A DNA stretch of 64,000 nucleotides from CAITNM01 sp021298215 (GTDB taxonomy: Bacteria > Pseudomonadota > Alphaproteobacteria > Paracaedibacterales > CAITNM01), in assembly GCA_046309815.1 (NCBI GenBank), contig JBKCOJ010000005.1:283872-347871 (forward strand), written 5' to 3'. The notes under the pieces are model-generated. The model had not been told where the DNA came from, made no database searches, and saw only the letters and a list, made by a program, of their open reading frames with translations. Positions 17,964-26,453 of the stretch are shown one piece after another; the first letter of the stretch is position 1; every line of letters starts with the position of its first letter. The position numbers and the translations under genes are program-made.

Positions 17964-18794
17964 TTAATGGCTTGCAGAATGAAATTTTATATCCATAAGC
18001 TTGAAAGATTTTTGAAGCTTTCTAATCGCATGTTTTTCTATTTGCCTAACTCTTTCTTTTGTAATGCCATAAGAATGGCTGATTTCTTCTAAGGTTTGAG
18101 AAGGTTCTTCAATATATCTTTTTAGTAAAATCTCTAATTCCCGTTTATTTAAGAATTCTGCAAAGCGTTTGGACATTTGCTTATAATAATTTTGCTCTTC
18201 TTCTTGAATAAGCAGAGAATCAATCGACTCGCTTTCGTCGGGTAATACATCAACAAAAGTCATTTCATAATCAGGATTTATTTTTTGGTCTAGATACTTA
18301 TCTTTTTGAGTTAGCTTGTCATACATATTTTGCACTTCTCGTACGGCAATGTTTAGATCTTTTGCAATTTTCTTTGCAACAGTTGGCTCAAAATATTGTG
18401 TATCAACCTTTTCCAAGTTTCTTTTTAAATAACGCAACTGAAAGAATAATTTTTTATGCGTCGTTGTTGTGCCTACTCTTACAATTGACCAATTGCGCAT
18501 AACATAATCTTGGCAATAAGCGTTTACCCACCATCTAGCATAGCTTGAAAAGCGGACACCTCGAGTGGAATCATATTTATGCAAAGCAACGCATAATCCT
18601 AACCACGCTTCTTGGGCTAGATCTTCGTGTAAAATACCATAATATCGATATTTCTTTACAACACTTAATACCCAGGGCTTGAAAGCACATAAAAGTTTTT
18701 TTTCATCTTCTAGTTTATAAAGCTCTTGCCAATTTTCTATAAGGCGCTCTTCCTCAGATTGCGTTAGAAAGGATGGATGTTTCGATATCGGCAT
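17964..18794 (-). CDS. rpoH: RNA polymerase heat-shock sigma factor RpoH
   Basis: The 276-residue protein is a sigma-70 family member lacking region 1.1. It has the core-binding region 2 (DLAQEAWLGLCVALHKYD), the melting region with RWWVNAYCQDYVMRNWS followed by GTTTTHKKLFFQLR, a hallmark of RpoH, and a region 4.2 helix-turn-helix (LEEISHSYGITKERVRQIE). RpoH directs transcription of heat-shock genes in proteobacteria. The gene stands alone, convergent with the tRNA-Cys gene. The upstream 160 bases are strongly AT-rich. Confidence 0.9.
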   Translation of the reverse strand: MPISKHPSFLTQSEEERLIENWQELYKLEDEKKLLCAFKPWVLSVVKKYRYYGILHEDLAQEAWLGLCVALHKYDSTRGVRFSSYARWWVNAYCQDYVMRNWSIVRVGTTTTHKKLFFQLRYLKRNLEKVDTQYFEPTVAKKIAKDLNIAVREVQNMYDKLTQKDKYLDQKINPDYEMTFVDVLPDESESIDSLLIQEEEQNYYKQMSKRFAEFLNKRELEILLKRYIEEPSQTLEEISHSYGITKERVRQIEKHAIRKLQKSFKLMDIKFHSASH

Positions 18795-18991
18795 TTAATA
18801 AAATCACAAAATAAAGTAATTATATATTAATCAATAAAAATTTATACTTTGTTAATAATTATAAAATATATAGATATTCTTTATTTAAATTTTATTAGTT
18901 GCAGTTGTCCGATTTTTTGTATTTTTAACTATTATTTAATGTTTTTGATTTAAAAATGAATATTAATATATTGTTCCAAGTAGGTATTATT

Positions 18992-20365
18992 ATGAACGTA
19001 TCAAAGTCTTTTTTATTGCTTAGTGTTACATTAGGTTTGTCTCAAGCATCTTTTGCTGGAGAGCATATGGAAGTTCCTGTAACTCAGGATTTTCAATTTT
19101 CTCAAGGTGAAGTAGGTGTTCCTTCTGAAGTGGCACAAGAAAACCTCCTAAAGCAGGAAGAGCAAGTTCAGCCTATGGTAATCCCTGAGGGGCATTCTAT
19201 GATGAGCGAAATGCCAGCCTCTGCTTTTGATGGGCAGCAAATGATGCATACAGAATCTGCTCAACCTATGGATAATCCTCAAGTGCAGATGATGAACGAA
19301 GAACAAGTTCAGTCTATGGGAATGCCAGGTACACAAGCAGAACTTGTAAATCAACAGATGATGAGTGAAATGCCTTTAATTGCAAATCATCAGCTTGAGG
19401 AATCTCATAATCCTGCCGTTATCCCTTCTGTAGTTGATAATCCTGTTGCTTTAGAAGTAGCCCCTCCCTCTCTTACTGCGCAAGAAAAAGTGGCAGAAGC
19501 AATGGAGGAACTGAAAGAAAAGAAACTTGAAGAAGCGCAACAAGAAGCGTTGTTGAATAACGACGTGGTATCAGAAGAATCTTTAGTTGCCGCTCCTGCT
19601 AAAAAGAAAAAAGCAGGAAAGAAGAAATTGACAGCTGAAGAGATCCAAGCATTAAAGGCAGCTGGTGCAGAAAAAACTTTAGCTAGAACTGCAGCTCGTA
19701 AAGAAGCAGAGGATGCTAAAAAGCTTGAGCAAAAAATAAATGCTGAGCAAGTTGAAGAAAATATGACAGCAGCTCCTTTATTAACAGAAGAATCTTTAGC
19801 TGCTGCTCCTGCGAAAAAGAAAAAAGCAGGAAAGAAGAAATTGACAGCTGAAGAGATCGGAGCATTAAAGGCAGCTGGTGCAGAAAAAACTTTAGCTAGA
19901 GCTGTAGCTCGTAAAGAAGCAGAGGATGCTAAAAAGCTTGAAGAGAAAATAGAGCTTGAGCATCTAGCTGAAGAGGTTCAACATCACGAGGAAGGATCTG
20001 CTGTAGCTATTAGCGGTTCAGCACACACACAAAACCCATTTGCAGTGTTGTTTTTTACCCCAGAAGAAGCAGTTGATCTCCAAAGAACTATAAATGAAGG
20101 AGCTGCTTTTAATAATAAAAAAATGGATTCAGTAGTAATCGTTGTTGATCCGGCAAAAGGTGAAAACGATGATATTGCTGCTAAAGAAGAAAAACAAGAG
20201 CCAGCTATTGTGGTAGGTACTCCTGCTGGGCCAGAAGTCAATTTTGAAGCAGAAGTATCTAAAAATGGAGATGCTGTTGCGTCAAAAGAGGGCATGGATC
20301 AGAAAGACCCGGCGTCTGTTGCCGAAATTCCTGGTGAACATCAGCAAGAAATAGCTGCCCAGTAA
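18992..20365 (+). CDS. Exported Ala/Glu/Lys-rich repeat protein of unknown function
   Basis: I recognise no family. I chose the ATG at 18992 because it starts a clean signal peptide (hydrophobic stretch then ASFA cleavage site before GEHM); an upstream in-frame ATG at 18956 would add a less plausible tail. The mature protein has a Met/Gln-rich N-terminal part with a partial duplication (EEQVQ at residues 56-60 and 103-107), then two near-identical 56-residue segments at 194-249 and 265-320, each with a KKKKAGKKK cluster, then an acidic C-terminus. It looks surface or periplasmic, possibly host-facing, but that is inference. A strong terminator follows at 20390. Confidence 0.7.
   Translation: MNVSKSFLLLSVTLGLSQASFAGEHMEVPVTQDFQFSQGEVGVPSEVAQENLLKQEEQVQPMVIPEGHSMMSEMPASAFDGQQMMHTESAQPMDNPQVQMMNEEQVQSMGMPGTQAELVNQQMMSEMPLIANHQLEESHNPAVIPSVVDNPVALEVAPPSLTAQEKVAEAMEELKEKKLEEAQQEALLNNDVVSEESLVAAPAKKKKAGKKKLTAEEIQALKAAGAEKTLARTAARKEAEDAKKLEQKINAEQVEENMTAAPLLTEESLAAAPAKKKKAGKKKLTAEEIGALKAAGAEKTLARAVARKEAEDAKKLEEKIELEHLAEEVQHHEEGSAVAISGSAHTQNPFAVLFFTPEEAVDLQRTINEGAAFNNKKMDSVVIVVDPAKGENDDIAAKEEKQEPAIVVGTPAGPEVNFEAEVSKNGDAVASKEGMDQKDPASVAEIPGEHQQEIAAQ
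19571..19951 (+). repeat. Tandem 213-base repeat inside the exported repeat protein gene
   Basis: The two copies, 19571-19738 and 19784-19951, share a 168-base core and start 213 bases (71 codons) apart. They differ at few positions, mostly synonymous or Ala/Val/Thr exchanges. The close nucleotide match implies recent duplication or gene conversion, and such units can expand or contract by slippage. Confidence 0.85.
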
Positions 20366-20389
20366 ACAGCAGTTCTCATGAGGAATCAA

Positions 20390-20419
20390 ATGCTCTTCTG
20401 AAAAGAAGAGCATTTTTTT
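20390..20419 (+). terminator. Rho-independent terminator
   Basis: A perfect 10-base-pair stem (ATGCTCTTCT with AGAAGAGCAT) with a GAAA tetraloop, followed by a run of seven T. It ends the unit of the exported repeat protein, before rph. Confidence 0.92.
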
Positions 20420-20472
20420 ATTCTAAATTTTGTATTTTAGCGGTAATCTACTATAAAAAAATAAAGCACAAA

Positions 20473-21192
20473 ATGACACGTATTGATAAGCGTAACACGG
20501 ATGATCTTCGTCCGATCTTTTTAGGTCCAGGTTTTGCAAAGTTTGCCCATGGATCATGTTTTGTAAAATTTGGTGATACTCATGTGTTATGCACTGCTAC
20601 CATCGAAGAAAAAGTTCCACCATTCTTAAAAAACACAAAAAGTGGCTGGATTACTGCCGAATACGGCATGCTTCCATGTTCTACTCAAGATCGAATGGAC
20701 AGAGAGGCCTCAAAGGGTAAGCAATCAGGTCGTACGCAGGAAATTCAGCGACTTATTGGTCGTAGTCTTCGTGCGATAGTTGATCTTAAAGCACTAGGTG
20801 AGCGCCAAATCAAGATTGATTGCGATGTTTTACAAGCAGATGGTGGAACACGTACAGCCAGCATCACCGGCGCTTATGTTGCCTTATACCAAGCACTACA
20901 GAGATTAGTTAATAGAAAACAGCTTAATGCTATTCCATTGATTGATCAGGTTGCGGCAATTTCTTGTGGGATATACCAACAAGAAGCATTGCTTGATTTA
21001 AACTATGTGGAAGATTCTTCATCCGAGGTTGATGCGAATTTTGTTTTAACAGCAAGCGGCAAAATTATTGAAGTGCAAGCTTGTGCAGAAAAAGCCCCAT
21101 TTGATCAACAGCAATTTTTAGATATGTTGGCTCTTGCGCAAAAAGGTGCAGGACAATTATTTGAGCTTCAGAAAAAAGCTTTAAATCTTTAG
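20473..21192 (+). CDS. rph: Ribonuclease PH
   Basis: The 239-residue protein is a phosphorolytic 3' exoribonuclease that trims tRNA and other RNA 3' ends. Family motifs are visible: GSCFVKFGDTHVLCTATIEE near residues 29-48, GWITAEYGMLP near 59-70, EIQRLIGRSLRA near 90-101 and QIKIDCDVLQADGGTRTASI near 113-133, with the catalytic Asp in the DCDVLQADGG stretch. Its length is normal for the family. It begins 53 bases after the upstream terminator. Confidence 0.96.
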   Translation: MTRIDKRNTDDLRPIFLGPGFAKFAHGSCFVKFGDTHVLCTATIEEKVPPFLKNTKSGWITAEYGMLPCSTQDRMDREASKGKQSGRTQEIQRLIGRSLRAIVDLKALGERQIKIDCDVLQADGGTRTASITGAYVALYQALQRLVNRKQLNAIPLIDQVAAISCGIYQQEALLDLNYVEDSSSEVDANFVLTASGKIIEVQACAEKAPFDQQQFLDMLALAQKGAGQLFELQKKALNL

Positions 21193-21279
21193 TTTTTTAT
21201 AAAGAAAAATCAACTAGCCATTGCCAGAAGTTTTTTCTAGAGATTAAAATACAATGATAAAAGATAAGGAGAGACAAAA

Positions 21280-21603
21280 ATGTCTCATGAAAAATCTGTT
21301 AATGTTCAGGATGCTTTTTTAAATCATATTAGGAAAAATAAAACACCTCTCACCGTTTTTTTAGTAAATGGAGTAAAACTACAAGGCACTATTACATGGT
21401 TTGATAGTAATACAATTTTACTTAGGCGTGAGGGCCATGCTCAACTAATTTACAAGCATGCGATTTCAACGTTAATGCCACATGGGCCTGTATCAATTCT
21501 GGATTACCAAAATAACGATCGCGAAGATCGGCATACTCAAAATTCAGCAGAATCAGAAGACATTGATGATTTTGATGAAACGATGGAAGAATCTGAAATT
21601 TAA
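21280..21603 (+). CDS. hfq: RNA chaperone Hfq with an acidic C-terminal tail
   Basis: Residues about 5-75 form the Sm fold, with the Sm1 strands (TVFLVNGVKLQGTITWFDS) and the Sm2 motif YKHAISTLMP. Hfq pairs small RNAs with mRNA targets and binds poly(A). The tail after about residue 76 is rich in Asp and Glu (SEDIDDFDETMEESE), as in several alphaproteobacterial Hfq proteins. An AAGGAGA site sits before the ATG. It converges with tRNA-Leu. Confidence 0.93.
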   Translation: MSHEKSVNVQDAFLNHIRKNKTPLTVFLVNGVKLQGTITWFDSNTILLRREGHAQLIYKHAISTLMPHGPVSILDYQNNDREDRHTQNSAESEDIDDFDETMEESEI

Positions 21604-21605
21604 TA

Positions 21606-21690
21606 TGGTGCGGTTGAGAAGACTCGAACTTCCACGGATTGCTCCACAGCGACCTCAACGCTGCGTGTCTACCAATTCCACCACGACCGC
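21606..21690 (-). tRNA. tRNA-Leu (GAG)
   Basis: The minus strand folds as a long-variable-arm tRNA. Anticodon stem CAGCG/CGCTG holds a TTGAGGT loop with anticodon GAG (plus-strand 21654-21656). The T-arm is GGAAG/CTTCT around TTCGAGT, and CCA is encoded at 21606-21608. The acceptor stem GCGGTCG/CAACCGC has one C-A mismatch at its sixth pair; the rest pairs normally. Confidence 0.93.
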
Positions 21691-21740
21691 AGGTGGAAAA
21701 CATAGCAAAGTTAATGCAGCTATACAAGACTTGCTATGTA

Positions 21741-22211
21741 CTACAATAAAGAGTTCGCGCCACTAATTTCGCAAGTTCCTGGATTTTTTTCAATGTTAGC
21801 TTTTAAAATTTCGCTGTTTTCCAGCACGAGAAGGAATCGTGTGCAGCGGAAACCCATGTGTTTTTCTGTAAGATCTAACCCCAGGTTCAAAGCTTTGGTT
21901 AAAGCAGCGCTGCCGTCCGCTAACATAATGATATCTGCATTTGGTGCTATTTGTTCTTTCCAAGCTTGCATTACGAAAGCATCATTAACCGCCATACAAA
22001 TAATCTTTTCATAACCCTTTTCTCTCAAGTTCTTTTCATGAGTCACAAAACTTGGCAGCTGAATCTGTGAGCAGGTAGGGGTAAAAGCTCCCGGGAGACC
22101 AAATAGGATTGTCTTACCCTTGAATAATTCAGTAGTGCTAATTTCTTTTTTTTCGCCTGATTCAATGATTTGTACTGTTAGATCAGGAATTTTCGTTGTT
22201 GGAATAGACAT
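21741..22211 (-). CDS. Peroxiredoxin, Prx5/glutathione-type
   Basis: The 156-residue protein reduces hydrogen peroxide and organic peroxides. The peroxidatic cysteine is Cys47 in GAFTPTCS, the signature of the Prx5 subgroup, preceded by the KTILFGLP strand. A later EHMGFRCTRFLLV stretch with Cys near residue 123 fits the family. It is monocistronic. A tRNA-Leu gene lies 50 bases downstream on the same strand. Confidence 0.9.
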   Translation of the reverse strand: MSIPTTKIPDLTVQIIESGEKKEISTTELFKGKTILFGLPGAFTPTCSQIQLPSFVTHEKNLREKGYEKIICMAVNDAFVMQAWKEQIAPNADIIMLADGSAALTKALNLGLDLTEKHMGFRCTRFLLVLENSEILKANIEKNPGTCEISGANSLL

Positions 22212-22458
22212 ACTGGCCTTGAGTGCTAAATATCTGCTGAAGAATACTAAACCTTGGTATTTTACTCAAGAAGTGAAAAGTTATTAGAAGGAAAAATATT
22301 ATTTCTGCAAACAGTATAATTAACTTCTTAAAATTATTTTTTTAACTGCATTGAGCATTGAGATTTCATTTTAATCCTTTATTTTAAAATTTGCTGACTT
22401 TTTCTTGTTTTTTATAGGATTTTTTGGCTAATCTATATGGAATGGGAGGAATGTATTA

Positions 22459-23754
22459 ATGCATGGCGAATTCGGCATAACTAATATAGCGTTAGTGATA
22501 CTAATAGCGCTGATATTTGGTCTCGGCATGACGAGACTAAAGCAACCTCCTATTTTGGGATATATAATCGCTGGTCTTATTCTTGGTCCCTCTGGGCTTG
22601 CTTATGTTGAATCGCGTGATCAAGTAAGTATTCTTGCTGAAATGGGTGTGCTACTTTTACTATTTGTAATAGGCATTGAGCTGAATTTGCGCACATTCAA
22701 AAAAGTTTGGCTCGTGACGTCGCTTGCAACTCTTTTTCAAATTGTTATATGCACTGGCGTTACCTGGGCTATCTCATATTTTTTAGGATGGGGCAGCGGG
22801 CTCCCCGTATTATTAGGATTCATTACAGCGATTTCTTCAACAGCTGTTGCTGTTAAAATGCTAGATACAATTGGGGAGACCAATTCCGAAATTGGGCAAA
22901 TAAGTATAGGTATTCTTATTGCACAAGATTTTGCCATCGTTCCGATGATTCTAATTTTGCGTAATTATCACGCCGATCTGTCAATTCTAGGACTTTTTTC
23001 AAAACTATTGCTTGCGGTGGGTATTATTGCAGGGCTCATTTATTATCTTAGTCAAAAGCAACGTGTGCGCATTGGATTTTTGGCAGATGTTATTCGTCAG
23101 AAGGATTTATTGCCTTTAGTGAGTTTAGTTTTTTGTTTTGCAGCCGCTGCACTTTCAGGAGTAATAGGGCTTTCTGCTGCGTATGGTGCCTTTTTAGCTG
23201 GTTTAACAATCGGAAACACTCATGAAAGAAGCGCTGTATTAGACACCGTTAAACCTATTCAGAGCACACTGATAATGGTGTTTTTCTTATCCATCGGAAT
23301 ATTAATGGATGTTGGGTTTATTTACCTGCATTTAGGGACGTTTATTTTGCTGTTGCTATTAATAACAGTGGGTAAAACAGCCATTAATATTCTTATTTTG
23401 CGCTTTTTACAAATACCTTGGTCAGAAGCATTTCTAGTCGGCGTTGTTCTTGCCCAAATCGGTGAGTTTGCATTTTTGATGGCCTCTATTGGTCACGAAG
23501 CAAAAATCATTGATGAATTCGGAGAAAAGCTAATTTTATCTTTAACAGCGCTTTCCTTGTTGTTTAGCCCTATTTGGATGACCCTTGCGCGGCATTTGAA
23601 GAATATTACCGATGACTCAAAAATATCTATAAAAGATGTTGTGGCCTGGCTTACTTTGCCCGGAAGTCATTTTCTGAAATTTGTATGGAAAAGGGCGGCG
23701 AAAGAATGGAAAGAAGAAGAAAAAAGTATTAAGCATCCGAGTGATGATGCCTGA
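22459..23754 (+). CDS. CPA2-family cation/proton antiporter
   Basis: This 431-residue protein has about 12 hydrophobic segments and matches the KefB/YbaL-like CPA2 group: PPILGYIIAGLILGPSG near residues 30-46, LLLFVIGIELNLRTFKK near 70-86, and AISSTAVAVKML near 124-135, which is a conserved transport-site region. It would exchange K+ or Na+ for protons across the inner membrane. It is short: KefB and KefC (about 600) carry a cytoplasmic nucleotide-binding RCK domain here absent. The ATG at 22459 follows a GGGAGG site. It overlaps rnhB by 11 bases. Confidence 0.85.
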   Translation: MHGEFGITNIALVILIALIFGLGMTRLKQPPILGYIIAGLILGPSGLAYVESRDQVSILAEMGVLLLLFVIGIELNLRTFKKVWLVTSLATLFQIVICTGVTWAISYFLGWGSGLPVLLGFITAISSTAVAVKMLDTIGETNSEIGQISIGILIAQDFAIVPMILILRNYHADLSILGLFSKLLLAVGIIAGLIYYLSQKQRVRIGFLADVIRQKDLLPLVSLVFCFAAAALSGVIGLSAAYGAFLAGLTIGNTHERSAVLDTVKPIQSTLIMVFFLSIGILMDVGFIYLHLGTFILLLLLITVGKTAINILILRFLQIPWSEAFLVGVVLAQIGEFAFLMASIGHEAKIIDEFGEKLILSLTALSLLFSPIWMTLARHLKNITDDSKISIKDVVAWLTLPGSHFLKFVWKRAAKEWKEEEKSIKHPSDDA

Positions 23755-24361
23755 TTTTTCTTTTGAGGAAACTTATTCGTCAAAAAAAGTAGCAGGCCTT
23801 GATGAGGCAGGCTGCGGACCCTGGGCAGGCCCTGTGGTGGCTGCAGCTGTTATGTTTTTTGAATACAATCAAGAAACTTGGAATGCTTTAAATGACTCAA
23901 AGAAGTTAAGTTTAAAAAAACGCCAAGAATGCTTTGAATTATTAATAAATTCATCCACTCTTGTCTATGGGATTGGTATTTCCTCCGTGGAAGAAATTGA
24001 TACATTGAATATTGCAAATGCAACGTGCTTAGCGATGAAAAGGTCTCTAGAATCACTATCAATGCGTCCCGATCATGTGCTAATAGATGGTAATCGTAAA
24101 CCATCGATAGATATTCCCTTTACCATGATTATAAAAGGAGACAGCCTTTCTTTAAGCATTTCTGCTGCTTCTATCATTGCAAAAGTAACTCGCGACCAAA
24201 TAATGCATGACCTTGAAAAAGATTATCCAGAATATTATTGGTCAAGAAATGCAGGGTACGGAACAGCATTGCACCAAAAGGCTCTGAAAAAGCATGGAGT
24301 CACCCCTCATCATAGAAGAAGTTTTGCCCCAATTCGAGCTCTCTTGGGAGAAGTTGCATGA
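23744..24361 (+). CDS. rnhB: Ribonuclease HII
   Basis: The enzyme removes RNA from RNA-DNA hybrids, including single ribonucleotides. The catalytic signature GLDEAGCGPWAGPVVAA with the Asp-Glu pair is present near the N-terminus, as is the SIIAKVTRD motif. I chose the tandem ATGATG at 23744-23749, which overlaps the antiporter stop, over the longer in-frame extension. It overlaps rlmB by 4 bases, so the three genes are probably one transcription unit. Confidence 0.94.
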   Translation: MMPDFSFEETYSSKKVAGLDEAGCGPWAGPVVAAAVMFFEYNQETWNALNDSKKLSLKKRQECFELLINSSTLVYGIGISSVEEIDTLNIANATCLAMKRSLESLSMRPDHVLIDGNRKPSIDIPFTMIIKGDSLSLSISAASIIAKVTRDQIMHDLEKDYPEYYWSRNAGYGTALHQKALKKHGVTPHHRRSFAPIRALLGEVA

Positions 24362-25065
24362 CGTATTGGATGTATGGTTGGCATGCATGTCAGGCTGCTC
24401 TTAATAATCCTATCAGGAAAATTGAGAAAATACTTTTAGACAAACGCCAAGATCCAGCTAAATTACAGCTAAATAGAAAAATTCCTTTAGAAAAAGTTGA
24501 TACAAAAATTATTGAACAAAAAGTTGGGAAAGAATCAGTTCATCAAGGAATTACTATATGTGCGCATGAATTGCTTACGGAAGATATTTCATTTTTAAGT
24601 GCGGATGTTCCCATGAATGTCGCAATACTTGATCAAATTACAGATCCACATAACGTGGGTGCTATCTGGAGATCCTGCGCAGTTTTTGGAATCACAGCTA
24701 TTGTTACCACAGAACGTAACAGCGCTCCTGAATCAGGTGCTTTAGCAAAATCTGCATCTGGAGCGTTAGAGTTTGTTCCGCGCATTGAAGTAAAAAATCT
24801 TGCAGCATCTCTAGCAGAATTAAAAGAATATGGTTTTTGGATTTATGGTTTTTCTGAGCATTCAAAAGCAACGCTTCAAAAATTTTCTTTTGCTAAAAAA
24901 ACTGCTTTGATTTTTGGCAATGAAGGTGATGGGATGCGATCTTTAACAATGAAAAATTGTGACGAAACGCTTCAATTGCCTACGTCTAAGAATTTTCAAA
25001 CACTCAATGTTTCAAACGCTGCAGCTATTGCGCTGTATGAGGTTTTTAAGCAAACTCATTCTTAG
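24358..25065 (+). CDS. rlmB: 23S rRNA 2'-O-methyltransferase, RlmB/TrmH family
   Basis: The 235-residue protein belongs to the SPOUT (SpoU) methyltransferases. Motif 1 (ILDQITDPHNVGAIWRSC), motif 2 (FGNEGDGMR) and motif 3 (LNVSNAAAIALYE) form the trefoil-knot SAM-binding site. It is closest in layout to RlmB, which modifies G2251 of 23S rRNA, though other TrmH subgroups are possible. It follows rnhB with a 4-base overlap and is eight bases before lpdA. Confidence 0.87.
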   Translation: MTYWMYGWHACQAALNNPIRKIEKILLDKRQDPAKLQLNRKIPLEKVDTKIIEQKVGKESVHQGITICAHELLTEDISFLSADVPMNVAILDQITDPHNVGAIWRSCAVFGITAIVTTERNSAPESGALAKSASGALEFVPRIEVKNLAASLAELKEYGFWIYGFSEHSKATLQKFSFAKKTALIFGNEGDGMRSLTMKNCDETLQLPTSKNFQTLNVSNAAAIALYEVFKQTHS

Positions 25066-25073
25066 AGGTTGTT

Positions 25074-26453
25074 ATGACAAAAAAAATTATCGTTATTGGT
25101 GCTGGTCCTGGTGGATACGTATGTGCCATTCGAGCAGCTCAACTTGGAGCTGATGTTACAGTCATAGATGTTAATAAACGTCATGGAGGTACATGTTTAA
25201 ATGTAGGATGTATTCCCTCAAAAAACCTTCTTCAAGCCTCTTATGAATATTACAAAGTTAACCATTCCCTTTCAAAGTTTGGCATCTCGGTTGAGAGATT
25301 ATCAATGGATATTTATCAGCTGCAAAAGCAAAAATCCCAAATTCTTAATGAGTTAGGCCAGGGAATTGAATTCTTATTCAAAAAGAATTTTATACGTTTC
25401 ATTCAAGAAAAAGCAGAAATATCTGGATTAAATCAAGTAAAGGCAGGCAAAGAACTGCTAAATGCAGATGCAATAATTATTGCATCGGGATCTACTCCTC
25501 GAACAATCCCAAACCTTTCTATAGATGAAACAGTAGTGCTCTCTTCCGCAGGGGCTCTTGATCTTAATCATGTGCCAAATACGTTAGTCGTTGTTGGAGC
25601 GGGTTATATAGGGTTAGAGTTAGGTGTTGTTTGGTCCAGGCTTGGATCAAAAGTACATATTGTTGAAGCCGCTGATAGAATTGCGCCTGGTTTGGACAGT
25701 GATTTAAGTCAAGCACTGTACGCTTCCCTTCAAAAGCAAGGAATTATTTTTCATCTGGGCATTAAAATCAAAGCATTTAATAAAAATAAAACAAGAGCAG
25801 AAATGGTTTTAGAAAAAGATGGTAAGACGGAGAATTTATCGGCTGATAAAATTCTCGTGTCTATTGGGCGCGTACCATATACAGACGGTCTTAATCTTGA
25901 AAAGATGAACATTAAGAAAACACCGGAGGGATATATAAAAGTCAACGAATGGGGTGAGACATCGGTTAATGATATTTATGCTATCGGTGATGTCACGGAA
26001 GGGCCTATGCTCGCGCATAAGGCTGAAGAAGAAGGTATCGCCGTTGCGGAACATATTATGGGATTGTCGTCGCATGTTGATTACAATGTTATTCCGGCCG
26101 TTATTTATACAAAACCAGAAGTTGCTTCGGTGGGCTTTTCTGAGCATCAACTGCAAGAGTCGCAGGTTCCTTACAAAGCTAGTAAGTTTTTATTTTCTGC
26201 GAACAGTCGTGAAAAAGCTACTCATGATACAGAAGGTTTTGTTAAACTCCTCAGCCATCAAGAAACAGGACTGGTATTGGGGGCGCACATTATTGGGAGT
26301 CACGCTGGCACAATGATAGCTCAAGTAGCTCAAGCTATGCAGTTACGAGCAAATGTTGAAGATATAGCGCGTACCTGTTGCGCGCATCCAACTCATAGTG
26401 AAGCCATTAAAGAGGCTGCTTGGAATGGATTTGCTAATGCAATTCATTCTTGA
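25074..26453 (+). CDS. lpdA: Dihydrolipoamide dehydrogenase
   Basis: This flavoprotein reoxidises lipoyl groups of the pyruvate, 2-oxoglutarate or glycine-cleavage complexes. The N-terminal GAGPGG FAD motif is at residues 9-14 and the redox-active pair Cys41/Cys46 lies in GGTCLNVGCIPSK. A second GAGYIGLELG nucleotide-binding motif precedes the NAD domain. The dimer-interface motif HPTHSE near the C-terminus holds the catalytic His-Glu. Length is normal. No E1 or E2 genes are beside it. Confidence 0.96.
   Translation: MTKKIIVIGAGPGGYVCAIRAAQLGADVTVIDVNKRHGGTCLNVGCIPSKNLLQASYEYYKVNHSLSKFGISVERLSMDIYQLQKQKSQILNELGQGIEFLFKKNFIRFIQEKAEISGLNQVKAGKELLNADAIIIASGSTPRTIPNLSIDETVVLSSAGALDLNHVPNTLVVVGAGYIGLELGVVWSRLGSKVHIVEAADRIAPGLDSDLSQALYASLQKQGIIFHLGIKIKAFNKNKTRAEMVLEKDGKTENLSADKILVSIGRVPYTDGLNLEKMNIKKTPEGYIKVNEWGETSVNDIYAIGDVTEGPMLAHKAEEEGIAVAEHIMGLSSHVDYNVIPAVIYTKPEVASVGFSEHQLQESQVPYKASKFLFSANSREKATHDTEGFVKLLSHQETGLVLGAHIIGSHAGTMIAQVAQAMQLRANVEDIARTCCAHPTHSEAIKEAAWNGFANAIHS

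Noticed and set aside
21482..21766. Plus-strand frame running through hfq and tRNA-Leu
   Set aside because: It reads in the wrong frame through hfq and across a tRNA gene, so it cannot be a real protein gene.
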